Of a stretch of 63,720 nt of DNA, positions 35,502 to 42,845 are shown piece by piece. Each line of letters opens with the position of its first letter. Positions within the stretch are counted from its first letter, which is position 1. Under the pieces are notes generated by a model. The model saw only the letters and a list, made by a program, of their open reading frames with translations. It did not search any database and was not told where the DNA came from. A program made the position numbers and the translations under genes. The stretch is from a virus, in IMG/VR virus record IMGVR_UViG_3300025132_000035, positions 1 to 63,720 of that record; one strand, given 5' to 3'.

Positions 35502-35936
35502 ATGAAGAATTATATTGGTGATATTCCCAATACCCACATAAGAGATTTCCAAAGAAAGAAGTTATATCAAGCTGAAGAAGATTGCCTATTTTGGAACAAC
35601 ATTTACATACTTCCCACTAATGAAGTAACCAACATAATTCAGAAAATATCAAACTTCTTTAGTATTAAAACCCCAGTCATTGCTACAACAGGGCATGAAC
35701 TTGTTTATGCTACTCAGGATTTAATATCAATCCCATATCCCACATCTAAATCATTACCTTATATTTGCCATGAGATGAGTCATGTTATTAATTACAATGA
35801 CCCAGACAAAGCAGATCATCATGGGGCTAATTTTGCTGGAACATATCTACAAGTAGTGAAAGAATTTATTGGCGAAGAAGATTATCAAGAGTTACTAAAT
35901 GCGTTTAAACATAGGAAGGTAAAGTACAATGTCTAA
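35502..35936 (+). CDS. Zinc metallopeptidase-like protein
   Basis: 144 residues. ICHEMSHVINYND gives an HExxH zinc site (His90, Glu91, His94), with further histidines in ADHHGAN (106-107) as a possible third ligand. It resembles short minimal metallopeptidases. No cell-wall-binding domain is present. It could act in lysis or capsid maturation; unproven. Confidence 0.6.
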   Translation: MKNYIGDIPNTHIRDFQRKKLYQAEEDCLFWNNIYILPTNEVTNIIQKISNFFSIKTPVIATTGHELVYATQDLISIPYPTSKSLPYICHEMSHVINYNDPDKADHHGANFAGTYLQVVKEFIGEEDYQELLNAFKHRKVKYNV

Positions 35937-36099
35937 CATAATGCAATATATGCTCAACCAAACAGATGAGTTTAGAGATGCCTACGCAGAAATAATTGAG
36001 AAAATGGATGATGTGTTGGATAAATTATCTTTGATAGAACTAAGGTTATTAGATGTTGAAGTAAGGGTTAATCAAAACCGAAATACCGAACAAAAATAG
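35929..36099 (+). CDS. Small coiled-coil protein
   Basis: 56 residues (MSNIMQYMLNQTDEF ... NQNRNTEQK), heptad-like. It overlaps the preceding gene by 8 bp; GTTTAAAC ends 18 bp upstream of its start. Its TAG stop is part of a TAGTATAATA box. Confidence 0.5.
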   Translation: MSNIMQYMLNQTDEFRDAYAEIIEKMDDVLDKLSLIELRLLDVEVRVNQNRNTEQK

Positions 36100-36105
36100 T
36101 ATAAT
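36100..36105 (+). promoter_or_regulatory. Late-type promoter box
   Basis: The sequence is AATAGTATAATATACT, ending 6 bp before the ATG at 36112, so any transcript start would be very close to that ATG or inside the gene. Confidence 0.35.
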
Positions 36106-36111
36106 ATACTA

Positions 36112-36327
36112 ATGATAAATTTAATTTCCTATCAATACAATTTAGGCAAGGCATATGTAATTGCAATGTTTTGCTCTCTTTCTGGGCATAAAAGCCCACC
36201 ACTTATTGAATCTTCGCAAAATACTTCAGGTAAACCACGATCTGTTTATTTATGTAGAAGGTGTTTAAAAACAATGGGAGAAAAACCTTATGGCGAACGA
36301 AAACCTGTACGAAGCAGATTTCGATGA
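36112..36327 (+). CDS. Small hypothetical protein
   Basis: 71 residues, no ribosome-binding site before the ATG. It contains CRRC and a distal Cys. Its last 38 bp overlap the next gene. Weakly supported. Confidence 0.4.
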   Translation: MINLISYQYNLGKAYVIAMFCSLSGHKSPPLIESSQNTSGKPRSVYLCRRCLKTMGEKPYGERKPVRSRFR

Positions 36328-36784
36328 AGATTCTCACTTATATGAAGAAAAACAATTAACCCTAACAAGAAACGAAGCATTATATCTATCAGATTCTATA
36401 ACAATACTTCTTGAGCATTCAGTTGAATCAGGTAGAATTCACAAACCAAGTGGTAGTTTATTACCCTCAGCTAAAGTTGCTGTACCTATAGAAACTGTAG
36501 AAAAAATAGGGATGGCTTGTTTAGATGCAACCGATCCCAATAATTTTCTTGGGGTAGCTACTATAAGTTTACCTATTACCGATCTTTATTTATTACGAGA
36601 ATGCTGTCAATCATATGTTAAAGTAAACAACGAACTAGTGGGGTTTAACCTACTAAGAAAAATCTATAGCCTTATTCTAGAGTCCGACATAAAAGAAAAG
36701 GAGTTAGTAGAAAATTTAACTAGAGAAATAGATCAGGCTTTTTTAGAAGCTGTTAAAAAAGGAAAAAGCATAGAGGAGATATAA
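36290..36784 (+). CDS. Hypothetical protein
   Basis: 164 residues; GGGAG precedes the ATG. Mainly helical, acidic N-terminus, ends 1 bp before the next ATG. No family recognised. Confidence 0.55.
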   Translation: MANENLYEADFDEDSHLYEEKQLTLTRNEALYLSDSITILLEHSVESGRIHKPSGSLLPSAKVAVPIETVEKIGMACLDATDPNNFLGVATISLPITDLYLLRECCQSYVKVNNELVGFNLLRKIYSLILESDIKEKELVENLTREIDQAFLEAVKKGKSIEEI

Positions 36785-36785
36785 T

Positions 36786-37115
36786 ATGACTTACCATCAA
36801 TCATTACCAGAAACAATTAAACTACAAGCCCACTTTGTTGGCATACCCAAGATCACAGAAAAAACCCATGAGGAATTTTTTAAGCGTGGGAAAATGTTAC
36901 AAGCATTGGGAGTTGGTTTTATGCAAGAAGGCAGAATGCCAACACTACAAGAAGTGAAAGATAATATTGGCACAGAAATCGTGGAAGCAAAACCCTTAAA
37001 CGCTAATCAATGGAAGTCTGCCCTATTTTCTATGGTGCAAGACCTCTCTAAGGAAATAATTAGGCGTGAAACAAGCCTTGTAAAGACCTCACATGAGGAA
37101 TTAGTCACGAAATAA
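36786..37115 (+). CDS. Hypothetical protein
   Basis: 109 residues; GAGGAGATATA precedes the ATG. Helical and charged. Last clearly coding gene of the head/lysis block. No family recognised. Confidence 0.55.
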   Translation: MTYHQSLPETIKLQAHFVGIPKITEKTHEEFFKRGKMLQALGVGFMQEGRMPTLQEVKDNIGTEIVEAKPLNANQWKSALFSMVQDLSKEIIRRETSLVKTSHEELVTK

Positions 37116-37193
37116 ATTAAAATCGTTTCTCGTTGATCCTCGTGCGAAATAGCACTTTAGGGCGTTTAAACATACTTAAAATAAGGAAAAAGA

Positions 37194-37361
37194 ATGGAAA
37201 ATAAGGATTTAATAGATAAATTAGCAAAAGCAGCGATCAAAATAAAGATGCTTCAAGAAATTAATGAGGCTCACAGAGAGATGAATGGTGAATTACGAGA
37301 GGAAATAAAAAAACTTAAGGGGGTGAAAAAGCAACACCCCTATGAGAATCAAGTACCTTAA
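37194..37361 (+). CDS. Small coiled-coil protein
   Basis: 55 residues (MENKDLIDKLAKAAI ... ENQVP), Lys/Glu-rich helix; AAGGAAAAAGA precedes the ATG and GTTTAAAC ends 22 bp upstream. Function unknown. Confidence 0.5.
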   Translation: MENKDLIDKLAKAAIKIKMLQEINEAHREMNGELREEIKKLKGVKKQHPYENQVP

Positions 37362-37446
37362 AACTAGCACCATAGCTATAAGGTATGTTTTCATAGGGGG
37401 GTTGGTGTGTTGCTTGGCAATTCCAAACTACATTGGAGCATTCTAA
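37342..37446 (+). CDS. Possible membrane micro-peptide
   Basis: 34 residues with a hydrophobic core (RYVFIGGLVCCLAIPNYIGA). It overlaps the previous gene by 20 bp in another frame. GGGGG lies rather far upstream, so translation is uncertain. Confidence 0.35.
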   Translation: MRIKYLKTSTIAIRYVFIGGLVCCLAIPNYIGAF

Positions 37447-37475
37447 TATAGTTCAGAGGGTGAATTGCCCAGAAG

Positions 37476-37568
37476 CTACCTCGTTCGTTGAATAGCTTCA
37501 GTTATTATCCATGCTGTAGTAATTTCTTTTTTAAGGTCTTTACCTTTACATACTATTCTAAAATTCAT
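37476..37568 (-). CDS. Small leader-type peptide
   Basis: 30 residues (MNFRIVCKGKDLKKE ... TEAIQRTR); AAAAGGAGTAGAGT precedes the ATG. It is the first frame after the promoter at 37689-37716 and follows a ~110-base leader containing the inverted repeat AACTAGTG/CACTAGTT. Confidence 0.45.
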   Translation of the reverse strand: MNFRIVCKGKDLKKEITTAWIITEAIQRTR

Positions 37569-37688
37569 ACTCTACTCCTTTTTATTTAACTAGTGCCTAT
37601 CACAGATGCTAGTAATCGGGTAGCACCAAGATTCCCAAGTTATACGTAATGTATATAAATCTCATTTAAATAGACACTAGTTAGAAAT

Positions 37689-37716
37689 ATTATACATTAA
37701 TTATCCATTTTGTCAA
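37689..37716 (-). promoter_or_regulatory. Consensus sigma70-type promoter (leftward)
   Basis: On the minus strand TTGACA and TATAAT are separated by 16 bp, both hexamers perfect. The -35 hexamer lies inside the last codons of the small gene at 37697-37858. Confidence 0.85.
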
Positions 37717-37858
37717 ACTCCCCACCTAACAATCTATTCATCTTTATGGTTTCGTTTAGCACATCAATTGAAACATCTAGTAATTCTTTAGAAACTATAT
37801 AGATTTTCCAATTAATATAAATAATTAAGGTCGTAACCAGAATCAAAAAAATCTCCAT
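37697..37858 (-). CDS. Small membrane protein overlapping the HTH gene
   Basis: 53 residues (MEIFLILVTTLIIYINW ... FDKMDN): an N-terminal membrane segment and a soluble helix. The ATG lies 47 bp inside the end of the helix-turn-helix gene in a different frame. No strong ribosome-binding site; likely coupled translation. Confidence 0.45.
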   Translation of the reverse strand: MEIFLILVTTLIIYINWKIYIVSKELLDVSIDVLNETIKMNRLLGGEFDKMDN

Positions 37859-38129
37859 TATCTACAGTCCCCATTTTCTTTTGTGCTTCGATCATTTCTT
37901 TTTTACCTGTAACACTAGTCGGAATATTCATTTTTTTTAATATTACCCTGACTCTCTCTCTACTACCAATATTAAATTTATCAGCAATAGTTTGGAGTGT
38001 AGCTTCTGGATGTTCTTTCTTATACAGGTAAATCTCTTTATCTCTTTCCTTGTTAAAGGTAACATACTTCCCAAATAAAACCACATCATCTTTGTAACTG
38101 GCTATCGTAATCTGTCCTTTATATCTCAT
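37812..38129 (-). CDS. Helix-turn-helix protein
   Basis: 105 residues; GGAAGGATAGTAA precedes the ATG. KEHPEATLQTIADKFNIGSR followed by RVRVILKKMNIP is a helix-turn-helix related to the one in 5282-5773. Probably a transcription regulator of the accessory region. Confidence 0.6.
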   Translation of the reverse strand: MRYKGQITIASYKDDVVLFGKYVTFNKERDKEIYLYKKEHPEATLQTIADKFNIGSRERVRVILKKMNIPTSVTGKKEMIEAQKKMGTVDNGDFFDSGYDLNYLY

Positions 38130-38142
38130 TTACTATCCTTCC

Positions 38143-38298
38143 TTATTTATCTTCTTCATAAAAATCTTCTTGTTCATCATCTTCCTCATAGAATTCTGAG
38201 TGTTCGTGGCAACTACCACAAAAACCAAACCCTAAAGCGATGTCTCTATCTACTATCGCACCAGCTGGGGGAGCATCACAACATTCACTAAGTTCCAT
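38143..38298 (-). CDS. Small zinc-ribbon protein
   Basis: 51 residues; the ATG at 38298 follows AAAAGGAGAGACATC. SECCDAPP ... CGSCHEHSEF, then an acidic tail. Such ribbon proteins are common in phage accessory regions; specific function unknown. Confidence 0.6.
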   Translation of the reverse strand: MELSECCDAPPAGAIVDRDIALGFGFCGSCHEHSEFYEEDDEQEDFYEEDK

Positions 38299-38380
38299 GA
38301 TGTCTCTCCTTTTTTGTTGATATATATAATAATAGAATAATAAAAATTTCGGCAAACCAAACTAGCATATAATTAATCAT
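38288..38380 (-). CDS. Possible membrane micro-peptide
   Basis: 30 residues with one membrane segment (MLVWFAEIFIILLLYI), start overlapping the preceding gene's end (ATGATTAA) and end overlapping the zinc-ribbon gene. Weak ribosome-binding site. Confidence 0.35.
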   Translation of the reverse strand: MINYMLVWFAEIFIILLLYISTKKERHHGT

Positions 38381-38501
38381 TATCCACACCCTTAGTATCT
38401 TTATTACTTTGTTCTAAGTCATATACCCTATCACTTAACTTAGCAATCATGCTATATAAGTTCACTATTAATTCTGATTGTTCTTCTTCTTTTATTTTCA
38501 T
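38373..38501 (-). CDS. Small coiled-coil protein
   Basis: 42 residues (MKIKEEEQSELIVNLY ... KGVDND); AAAAAAGGGAGTTTACA precedes the ATG. Heptad-like helix. Function unknown. Confidence 0.5.
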   Translation of the reverse strand: MKIKEEEQSELIVNLYSMIAKLSDRVYDLEQSNKDTKGVDND

Positions 38502-38569
38502 TGTAAACTCCCTTTTTTATGTGTATTACTGTATAAATCCTTTTCCAATGCAATTACAATCATTACCAT
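38498..38569 (-). CDS. Possible leader peptide
   Basis: 23 residues (MVMIVIALEKDL ... KGSLQ) with AAGGGGAATTAT before the ATG; overlaps the next start by 4 bp. Too short to judge by composition. Confidence 0.3.
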   Translation of the reverse strand: MVMIVIALEKDLYSNTHKKGSLQ

Positions 38570-38807
38570 ATAATTCCCCTTTGTGTATATTTACTCATTT
38601 ATAAAAATAGTTCTATGTAATTTAATTTTATAGTTATTACCATGCCTAGAAGGTATCAAAATTCCTTAGCATAGCATTTTAAAGACCAACTTGATGCCCA
38701 ACCTTATACCGACAAATAAAAAGCGTTCCAGAGCATCAAGCCAGTCTCTCCTATTTTCGTTTTCGATCTTCTCCTTTCTGTCATTACCTTATCATTGGGG
38801 CAAGGTC
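38570..38807. other. Intergenic stretch without recognised gene
   Basis: AT-rich, many stops in all frames. No promoter, terminator or structured element is convincing here. Confidence 0.5.
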
Positions 38808-38936
38808 ATGTCAACCCCTTATTACGAGCCAAAATCGTTTTACGAATTTCGTAACCAAGTAGCTATGTATCGTAACCCTCGACAAGGCAAACGATACCCC
38901 TATGCAATCTCTCAAAAGGTCGTAAATAATAATTAA
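38808..38936 (+). CDS. Small basic hypothetical protein
   Basis: 42 residues starting MSTPYYEPKSFYEF, with GGGGCAAGGTC before the ATG. An in-frame extension up to 38691 exists but has no ribosome-binding site. Weakly supported. Confidence 0.35.
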   Translation: MSTPYYEPKSFYEFRNQVAMYRNPRQGKRYPYAISQKVVNNN

Positions 38937-38940
38937 GGTG

Positions 38941-38969
38941 TTGACAAAGTAACCAAAATATGTTATGAT
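38941..38969 (+). promoter_or_regulatory. Sigma70-type promoter with extended -10 (P1)
   Basis: TTGACA, 17 bp, TATGAT, with TG upstream of the -10 (TGTTATGAT). No protein gene lies downstream on this strand before the terminator at 39057; a short RNA is likely. Confidence 0.85.
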
Positions 38970-38975
38970 ATAAGT

Positions 38976-39086
38976 ATATAGTAAAACCCAGAGGTACTTA
39001 GGGAGGATGGGACACGCCCTCATTTTTGGCAAGGTCAAAATATAAAGGCACAAAAAAACTCCCCATATTTCAGGGGAGTTAATTTT
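38976..39086 (+). ncRNA. Small RNA candidate 1
   Basis: Region from the predicted start of P1 to the bidirectional terminator. It holds the 39-base element at 38991-39029, repeated at 39749-39787 (28 of 39 identical, no gaps), with a GGG...CCC hairpin and a T5 run. A 12-codon frame (MGHALIFGKVKI) overlaps it but is not conserved in copy 2. Confidence 0.5.
39057..39086. terminator. Bidirectional terminator
   Basis: AACTCCCC / GGGGAGTT stem, 8-base loop. The minus strand has T7 after the stem (end of 39089-39376); the plus strand has AATTTT. Confidence 0.85.
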
Positions 39087-39088
39087 GC

Positions 39089-39376
39089 TTAGTCTTTTGA
39101 GGGGTGCAACTCAGGGTTGCAGTTACCCATTCCATGACAAGAACCCATGCAAATACAAGCACAGGATTTAGAACCATTAAGGCATCTGCTGTCACATACT
39201 TCTTTTTGAGTTGGGTGGTTTTTAGTTAACTTAATAACTCGAGCAGTCGCTGTGAAGTCCTTACAGCCTTGCTTATAACAATAAGCCTTATTGTCATTGA
39301 AGTTCCCCATACTTGGATATTGTTCCGTTCCATGCTTTGGGCAATCAGCCCAGAAGGTGTAAATTGCTCTACTCAT
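39089..39376 (-). CDS. Cysteine-rich zinc-binding protein
   Basis: 95 residues; AAAGGAGTTTAAA precedes the ATG. Ten cysteines, with CDSRCLNGSKSCACICMG then CHGMGNC near the end. Probably binds two or more metal ions. Second gene after the promoter at 39548-39576. Function unknown. Confidence 0.6.
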   Translation of the reverse strand: MSRAIYTFWADCPKHGTEQYPSMGNFNDNKAYCYKQGCKDFTATARVIKLTKNHPTQKEVCDSRCLNGSKSCACICMGSCHGMGNCNPELHPSKD

Positions 39377-39387
39377 TTTAAACTCCT

Positions 39388-39513
39388 TTATTTTACTTGG
39401 TCGTGCATAACACTTTTTGGAAACAAAGATAATAAGGTTTTGATCTTGGCTTGTGAGATTTTTCGTGTTGCCTTTTTTGCCCCAACCTTGCTTATGTTAA
39501 CTTGCCTATTCAT
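39388..39513 (-). CDS. Small basic protein
   Basis: 41 residues (MNRQVNISKVGAKKA ... VMHDQVK), GGAGGGTTCAA before the ATG, 11 Lys/Arg residues. First gene of the operon with the Cys-rich protein. Possibly nucleic-acid binding. Confidence 0.5.
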   Translation of the reverse strand: MNRQVNISKVGAKKATRKISQAKIKTLLSLFPKSVMHDQVK

Positions 39514-39547
39514 TTGAACCCTCCAGTCAAATTTATATTATGCTTAT

Positions 39548-39576
39548 ATTCTAGCAGATAATTATTATAATGTCAA
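39548..39576 (-). promoter_or_regulatory. Sigma70-type promoter (leftward)
   Basis: On the minus strand TTGACA and TAGAAT are separated by 17 bp. It drives 39513-39089 and is divergent from P2 and P3. Confidence 0.8.
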
Positions 39577-39613
39577 TACCTTATCATTATAATATTGACT
39601 TTTGTTTTAGGTG

Positions 39614-39642
39614 TTGACACAGATGTTAAAATATGATATAAT
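39614..39642 (+). promoter_or_regulatory. Consensus promoter with extended -10 (P2)
   Basis: TTGACA, 17 bp, TATAAT, with TGA before the -10. Both hexamers are perfect. It is in tandem with P3, 79 bp upstream. Confidence 0.9.
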
Positions 39643-39692
39643 GAAAGGTTAACCCCTTTTATAAATTGACCCAAGCAATTTTATTAAAGGTG

Positions 39693-39721
39693 TTGACAAC
39701 ATTGTTAATTTATGGTATTAT
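39693..39721 (+). promoter_or_regulatory. Sigma70-type promoter (P3)
   Basis: TTGACA, 17 bp, TATTAT, with TGG before the -10. It feeds the second copy of the 39-base element. Confidence 0.85.
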
Positions 39722-39727
39722 GTAGTT

Positions 39728-39943
39728 AACATAAAAGAAACCTAGTGAGAGATACTGAAGGAGAGGGGAACTCGCCCTACTTTTTCGTGATCAAGACAAG
39801 CGTTATTTTTCCCCATGTGGTGTTCTTCCTAAGTCCCTACTGGATATATCTATTTTATACTTAAAGTATAGCATTTTTTTAAAGTGTTGTCAATACATTA
39901 TTTTAAGTTCTTGGTAAATCCCCACAGGTATGATGTGGGGATT
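39728..39943 (+). ncRNA. Small RNA candidate 2
   Basis: From the predicted start of P3 to the strong hairpin at 39917-39943. No protein gene follows on this strand before 40718. Contains the second copy of the 39-base element (39749-39787), here with a clear AGGG/CCCT stem and T5, so most transcripts may stop near 39787. Confidence 0.45.
39917..39943 (-). terminator. Strong hairpin after the Zn-protein gene
   Basis: AATCCCCACA / TGTGGGGATT, 10 bp, 7-base loop. It follows the end of 39970-40329 on the minus strand; the U-run is short. Confidence 0.6.
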
Positions 39944-39969
39944 CATAATGAATATATATAATAAACTAA

Positions 39970-40329
39970 TTATTCAGAATCATCAGTTAACATTTTGGAC
40001 ATGCTTGTACGTTGTCGTTCAATGTATTCATGTATGCTTGTAGTAGCTTCATCTGTTATAGTCTTTACATGATCATCTAGCACCTTAACTCCAGCGTTTC
40101 TGGCACGTTCTAAACATTCACTACACATATAACAATTTCGCATCTCTGGCTCACCCTCTAGCTTCATGCGTACTGAATAAACATCTAGTTCAAAGAAGAA
40201 TCTTTTAAACTTGTTTTCCTCAGACTGGCACTTATCACAAAAGTATATTGGGTAATCAGGAGTGGCAACATGTTCATCTACAAAAAAAGTTAACATCTCA
40301 TTTTGTTTACGGACTTCATCGCTAATCAT
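39970..40329 (-). CDS. Zinc-binding hypothetical protein
   Basis: 119 residues; AGAGGTGAACT precedes the ATG. CDKC and CYMCSEC form a likely zinc site, followed by a helical C-terminus. Monocistronic, with its own promoter at 40424-40452. Probably an early accessory protein. Confidence 0.6.
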   Translation of the reverse strand: MISDEVRKQNEMLTFFVDEHVATPDYPIYFCDKCQSEENKFKRFFFELDVYSVRMKLEGEPEMRNCYMCSECLERARNAGVKVLDDHVKTITDEATTSIHEYIERQRTSMSKMLTDDSE

Positions 40330-40423
40330 AGTTCACCTCTGGTATTTTCTTATTAGAAAACATCGACCTAGTTCCATACCGACTTTTTGTTTTCTATGAA
40401 GTATAACTTTACTTACATATTTT

Positions 40424-40452
40424 ATCTTATCAGATATCTCCTTTAATGTCAA
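40424..40452 (-). promoter_or_regulatory. Sigma70-type promoter (leftward)
   Basis: On the minus strand TTGACA and TAAGAT are separated by 17 bp; leader of about 90 bases before the ATG at 40329. Confidence 0.8.
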
Positions 40453-40579
40453 TACCTCTAGTAAAATCGACCCCCCTGTTGTGGGTATTTTGCCATTTTT
40501 GCTCACATATAATCTCGTCTAAGAACAAAAAAAATTTTCAAAAAAAAGCCATACTTTAAATACGAATTTGCAAGAAGTG

Positions 40580-40608
40580 TTGACATTATTGTAGGGATGT
40601 GTTATGAT
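40580..40608 (+). promoter_or_regulatory. Sigma70-type promoter with extended -10
   Basis: TTGACA, 17 bp, TATGAT, preceded by TGT. The leader contains a GTGA/TCAC hairpin. It drives the ATPase gene at 40718. Confidence 0.85.
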
Positions 40609-40717
40609 TTAATCATTAAATATAAAAACGTGATTGAGGTGTCACAACATAAATACCATTAATATGGTTAGTCGAATGGATTACTTTAAAAATTAAATAC
40701 TAAAAGGAGAAAGTACA

Positions 40718-41491
40718 ATGTTACTCTCGAAAGCTAAAAGAACCGATTTGTCGTTGGCTGAAATGCACTTAACTCAAACCGAACCAAAACAAAATAACAT
40801 ATCATTTTTGTCTTGGTCTAAAATACTATCCAAAAAGGATGGTGGGGTTATAGTGATCACTGGTCATCGAGGACAGGGTAAATCAGCACTAGGTTGGTGG
40901 TTAGCCCAAAAGATTAATAAAGAACAGAAGAAGAATATTGTTGCTGTAGGATTTCCCCATGAAGCAAGAAGTCTTTTCCCCAAGAGGGGATTTGGATCAG
41001 GTGGAATTCGATGGGCTACTGGGATTGAAGAAGTTGACTCGATTAATAAACCAAGCGTTTTAGTTTGTGATGAAGCATCATTTATAGCAAACGCTAGGGA
41101 AGCAATGACTAAGAATAATCAGGCTTGGCTTCGGTTAATAAATACTAGTAGGCAAAAAGAACATTGGTTGCTTTTCATAACTCAAAATTCAGATCAACTG
41201 GATAAACAACTTATGATGAATGCTGACTTTGTTCTGATGAAGAAACCTACTGAGCAACATCGTAGGGGTTGCAATAAAATGTATTTACCAGAAATGAATG
41301 AAGCAATAAACCAATTTAGCCATAAAAAGGATACCAAGAAATTCGTGTTTGCAGTTGATTACAACTACGAATATGGAAAACCAAAATTGCTTTCAGCTGG
41401 AATCCCTACTTGGTGGAACAGCAAAGTTTCAAAAGCGTTTAGCACTGCTACTGTTATTAAACAAAGTGGTAGTTCAAACGACAGTTGTTAG
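40718..41491 (+). CDS. P-loop ATPase (Zot/FtsK-like)
   Basis: 257 residues; AAAAGGAGAAAGTACA precedes the ATG. Walker A GHRGQGKS (49-56), Walker B SVLVCDEAS (113-121), and a QNSDQLDKQLM sensor-like segment. The pattern of a short P-loop domain acting on single targets resembles Zot-type ATPases. It is monocistronic between a strong promoter and a terminator, so it is probably made early; role unknown. Confidence 0.65.
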   Translation: MLLSKAKRTDLSLAEMHLTQTEPKQNNISFLSWSKILSKKDGGVIVITGHRGQGKSALGWWLAQKINKEQKKNIVAVGFPHEARSLFPKRGFGSGGIRWATGIEEVDSINKPSVLVCDEASFIANAREAMTKNNQAWLRLINTSRQKEHWLLFITQNSDQLDKQLMMNADFVLMKKPTEQHRRGCNKMYLPEMNEAINQFSHKKDTKKFVFAVDYNYEYGKPKLLSAGIPTWWNSKVSKAFSTATVIKQSGSSNDSC

Positions 41492-41501
41492 AATGCTTAA
41501 T

Positions 41502-41529
41502 AAATGCCCTCTGAAATATGAGGGCATTT
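41502..41529 (+). terminator. Terminator after ATPase gene
   Basis: AAATGCCCTC / GAGGGCATTT stem of 10 bp with an 8-base loop. Confidence 0.8.
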
Positions 41530-41560
41530 AATAAAACAAAAAGTAATATTATAAAAAGTG

Positions 41561-41589
41561 TTGACTTTAATGTTTTACTATGATAAGAT
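41561..41589 (+). promoter_or_regulatory. Sigma70-type promoter with extended -10
   Basis: TTGACT, 17 bp, TAAGAT, preceded by TGA. GTTTAAAC (41611-41618) lies in the leader before the SprT-like gene. Confidence 0.8.
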
Positions 41590-41633
41590 ATAAACAGTTA
41601 AGTTAAAAGTGTTTAAACGAAGGGAGCATTAAA

Positions 41634-42347
41634 GTGAAAGCATTAGAGAAAAAGTTTGAGTTTAAAGAACAGTATCTTTATGAGGCTGCAAAGATTATGA
41701 AGGATAAGCTGTTTAAACCAGTTGGAGTTGAATTACCAGAAGACATAGAGTTCAGTGCTAGTTTCCCAGCAAGGGCAGCACTACCATCTTCAAATGGTGG
41801 TTCCCATACTGTAGGGGTTTGTTACCCTAGAGAGATGTCTCAGGACAAACATATACTAGTTCATGTTTCTCCATTAATAGGAGACGAACTTGAAGCATTA
41901 GCAATTTTGGCTCATGAACTCGTCCATGCTAGTGATAACTGCCACTCAGGGCATCGCAATCATTTTCGAAAGACTGCACTAGGCATTGGACTAGAAGGAA
42001 AAATGACCTCTACCCATGCTGGTGATCAGCTAATAGCAAAACTAAAAGGAATGGTAGATGTGCTTGGTGAATACCCACAAGTATCTCTCGCAGTTCAGAA
42101 AAGAGTTTCTGGTACTAGAAACTTATTGATCGAATGTGTTAATCCTCAATGTGGATTAAAAATGAGAACATCAAAGAAACAAATTGATGAAGGCATTAAA
42201 TTAAATGGATGGGTAATATGTTCAAAATGTAGTTCACTTGGTTCTCTAAGATTTAATATAGATGATAGTGTTTATACTAGACAAGAATATATCGATATTG
42301 TGAGGGCATGGGAAAAAGGAATGTTTACAGAAGAAGATGAAGAATAA
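41634..42347 (+). CDS. SprT-like zinc protease
   Basis: 237 residues; GTG start with GGGAG upstream. ILAHELVHASDNCHSGHRNH gives the HExxH set (His94, Glu95, His98) with a further His110 of the SprT/Spartan fold. The C-terminus has a four-Cys ribbon (CVNPQC ... CSKC). SprT/Spartan proteases cleave proteins crosslinked to DNA; the phage may use it on DNA-bound host proteins or modified DNA. Confidence 0.78.
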   Translation: MKALEKKFEFKEQYLYEAAKIMKDKLFKPVGVELPEDIEFSASFPARAALPSSNGGSHTVGVCYPREMSQDKHILVHVSPLIGDELEALAILAHELVHASDNCHSGHRNHFRKTALGIGLEGKMTSTHAGDQLIAKLKGMVDVLGEYPQVSLAVQKRVSGTRNLLIECVNPQCGLKMRTSKKQIDEGIKLNGWVICSKCSSLGSLRFNIDDSVYTRQEYIDIVRAWEKGMFTEEDEE

Positions 42348-42357
42348 GACAATTAAA

Positions 42358-42389
42358 ACTAGGGGACTTGTTTAAACATCTCCCCTAGT
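42358..42389 (+). terminator. Terminator with GTTTAAAC in the loop
   Basis: ACTAGGGGA / TCCCCTAGT stem of 9 bp; the 14-base loop contains GTTTAAAC at 42370-42377. Followed by AAAAAATTT. It sits 29 bp before the next ATG, so it may act as attenuator rather than end of the operon. Confidence 0.65.
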
Positions 42390-42417
42390 AAAAAATTTAT
42401 AAAAAAGGAGAGAAAAT

Positions 42418-42612
42418 ATGGTGATGATTAATAGTGATTTAGAAGCAATAGAAATTATTGAAGGAATGCAAGAACCAGAATCAGAAGAACAGTATATCCA
42501 AGCATGGCAACACTTAGTTAACACAGGTACTGTTTGGCACTTACAAGGTTCTTATGGTAGAACAGCAATGCAATTAATAGAAAATGAAATTATAAAATTA
42601 AAAGGAGAGTAA
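42418..42612 (+). CDS. Small hypothetical protein
   Basis: 64 residues; AAAAGGAGAGAAAAT precedes the ATG. Acidic helical N-terminus, then WQHLVNTGTVWHLQGSYGR. Function unknown. Confidence 0.55.
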   Translation: MVMINSDLEAIEIIEGMQEPESEEQYIQAWQHLVNTGTVWHLQGSYGRTAMQLIENEIIKLKGE

Positions 42613-42617
42613 ATAAA

Positions 42618-42845
42618 ATGTTAAAGATAGAAATAAAAATAAATACAGACAACTCAGCATTTACAAAAGATAAGGAATCTGAAATTATGCGCATCGTAAA
42701 TAAATTTTTTAATGAGTCTGGTAAGTATGTAAATTGTGATAATACAGAGGTTTCTGGTTTTGGTTGCAATGATTGCGAACACACATTAACAGATAGCAAT
42801 GGTAACAAAGTAGGGACAATTGAATTAATAGAAGCTACTTGCTAA
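42618..42845 (+). CDS. Small hypothetical protein
   Basis: 75 residues; AAAGGAGAGTAAATAAA precedes the ATG. Beta-helix-beta pattern with three Cys (NCDN, CNDCE). Function unknown. Confidence 0.55.
   Translation: MLKIEIKINTDNSAFTKDKESEIMRIVNKFFNESGKYVNCDNTEVSGFGCNDCEHTLTDSNGNKVGTIELIEATC

Noticed and set aside
38811-39053. 80-residue minus-strand frame
   Set aside because: It runs over the perfect promoter P1 and the small RNA region, has no ribosome-binding site and looks like a chance frame.
39600-39640. Origin of replication from AT-rich tandem promoter region
   Set aside because: No iterons or DnaA-type boxes were seen; promoters explain the composition.
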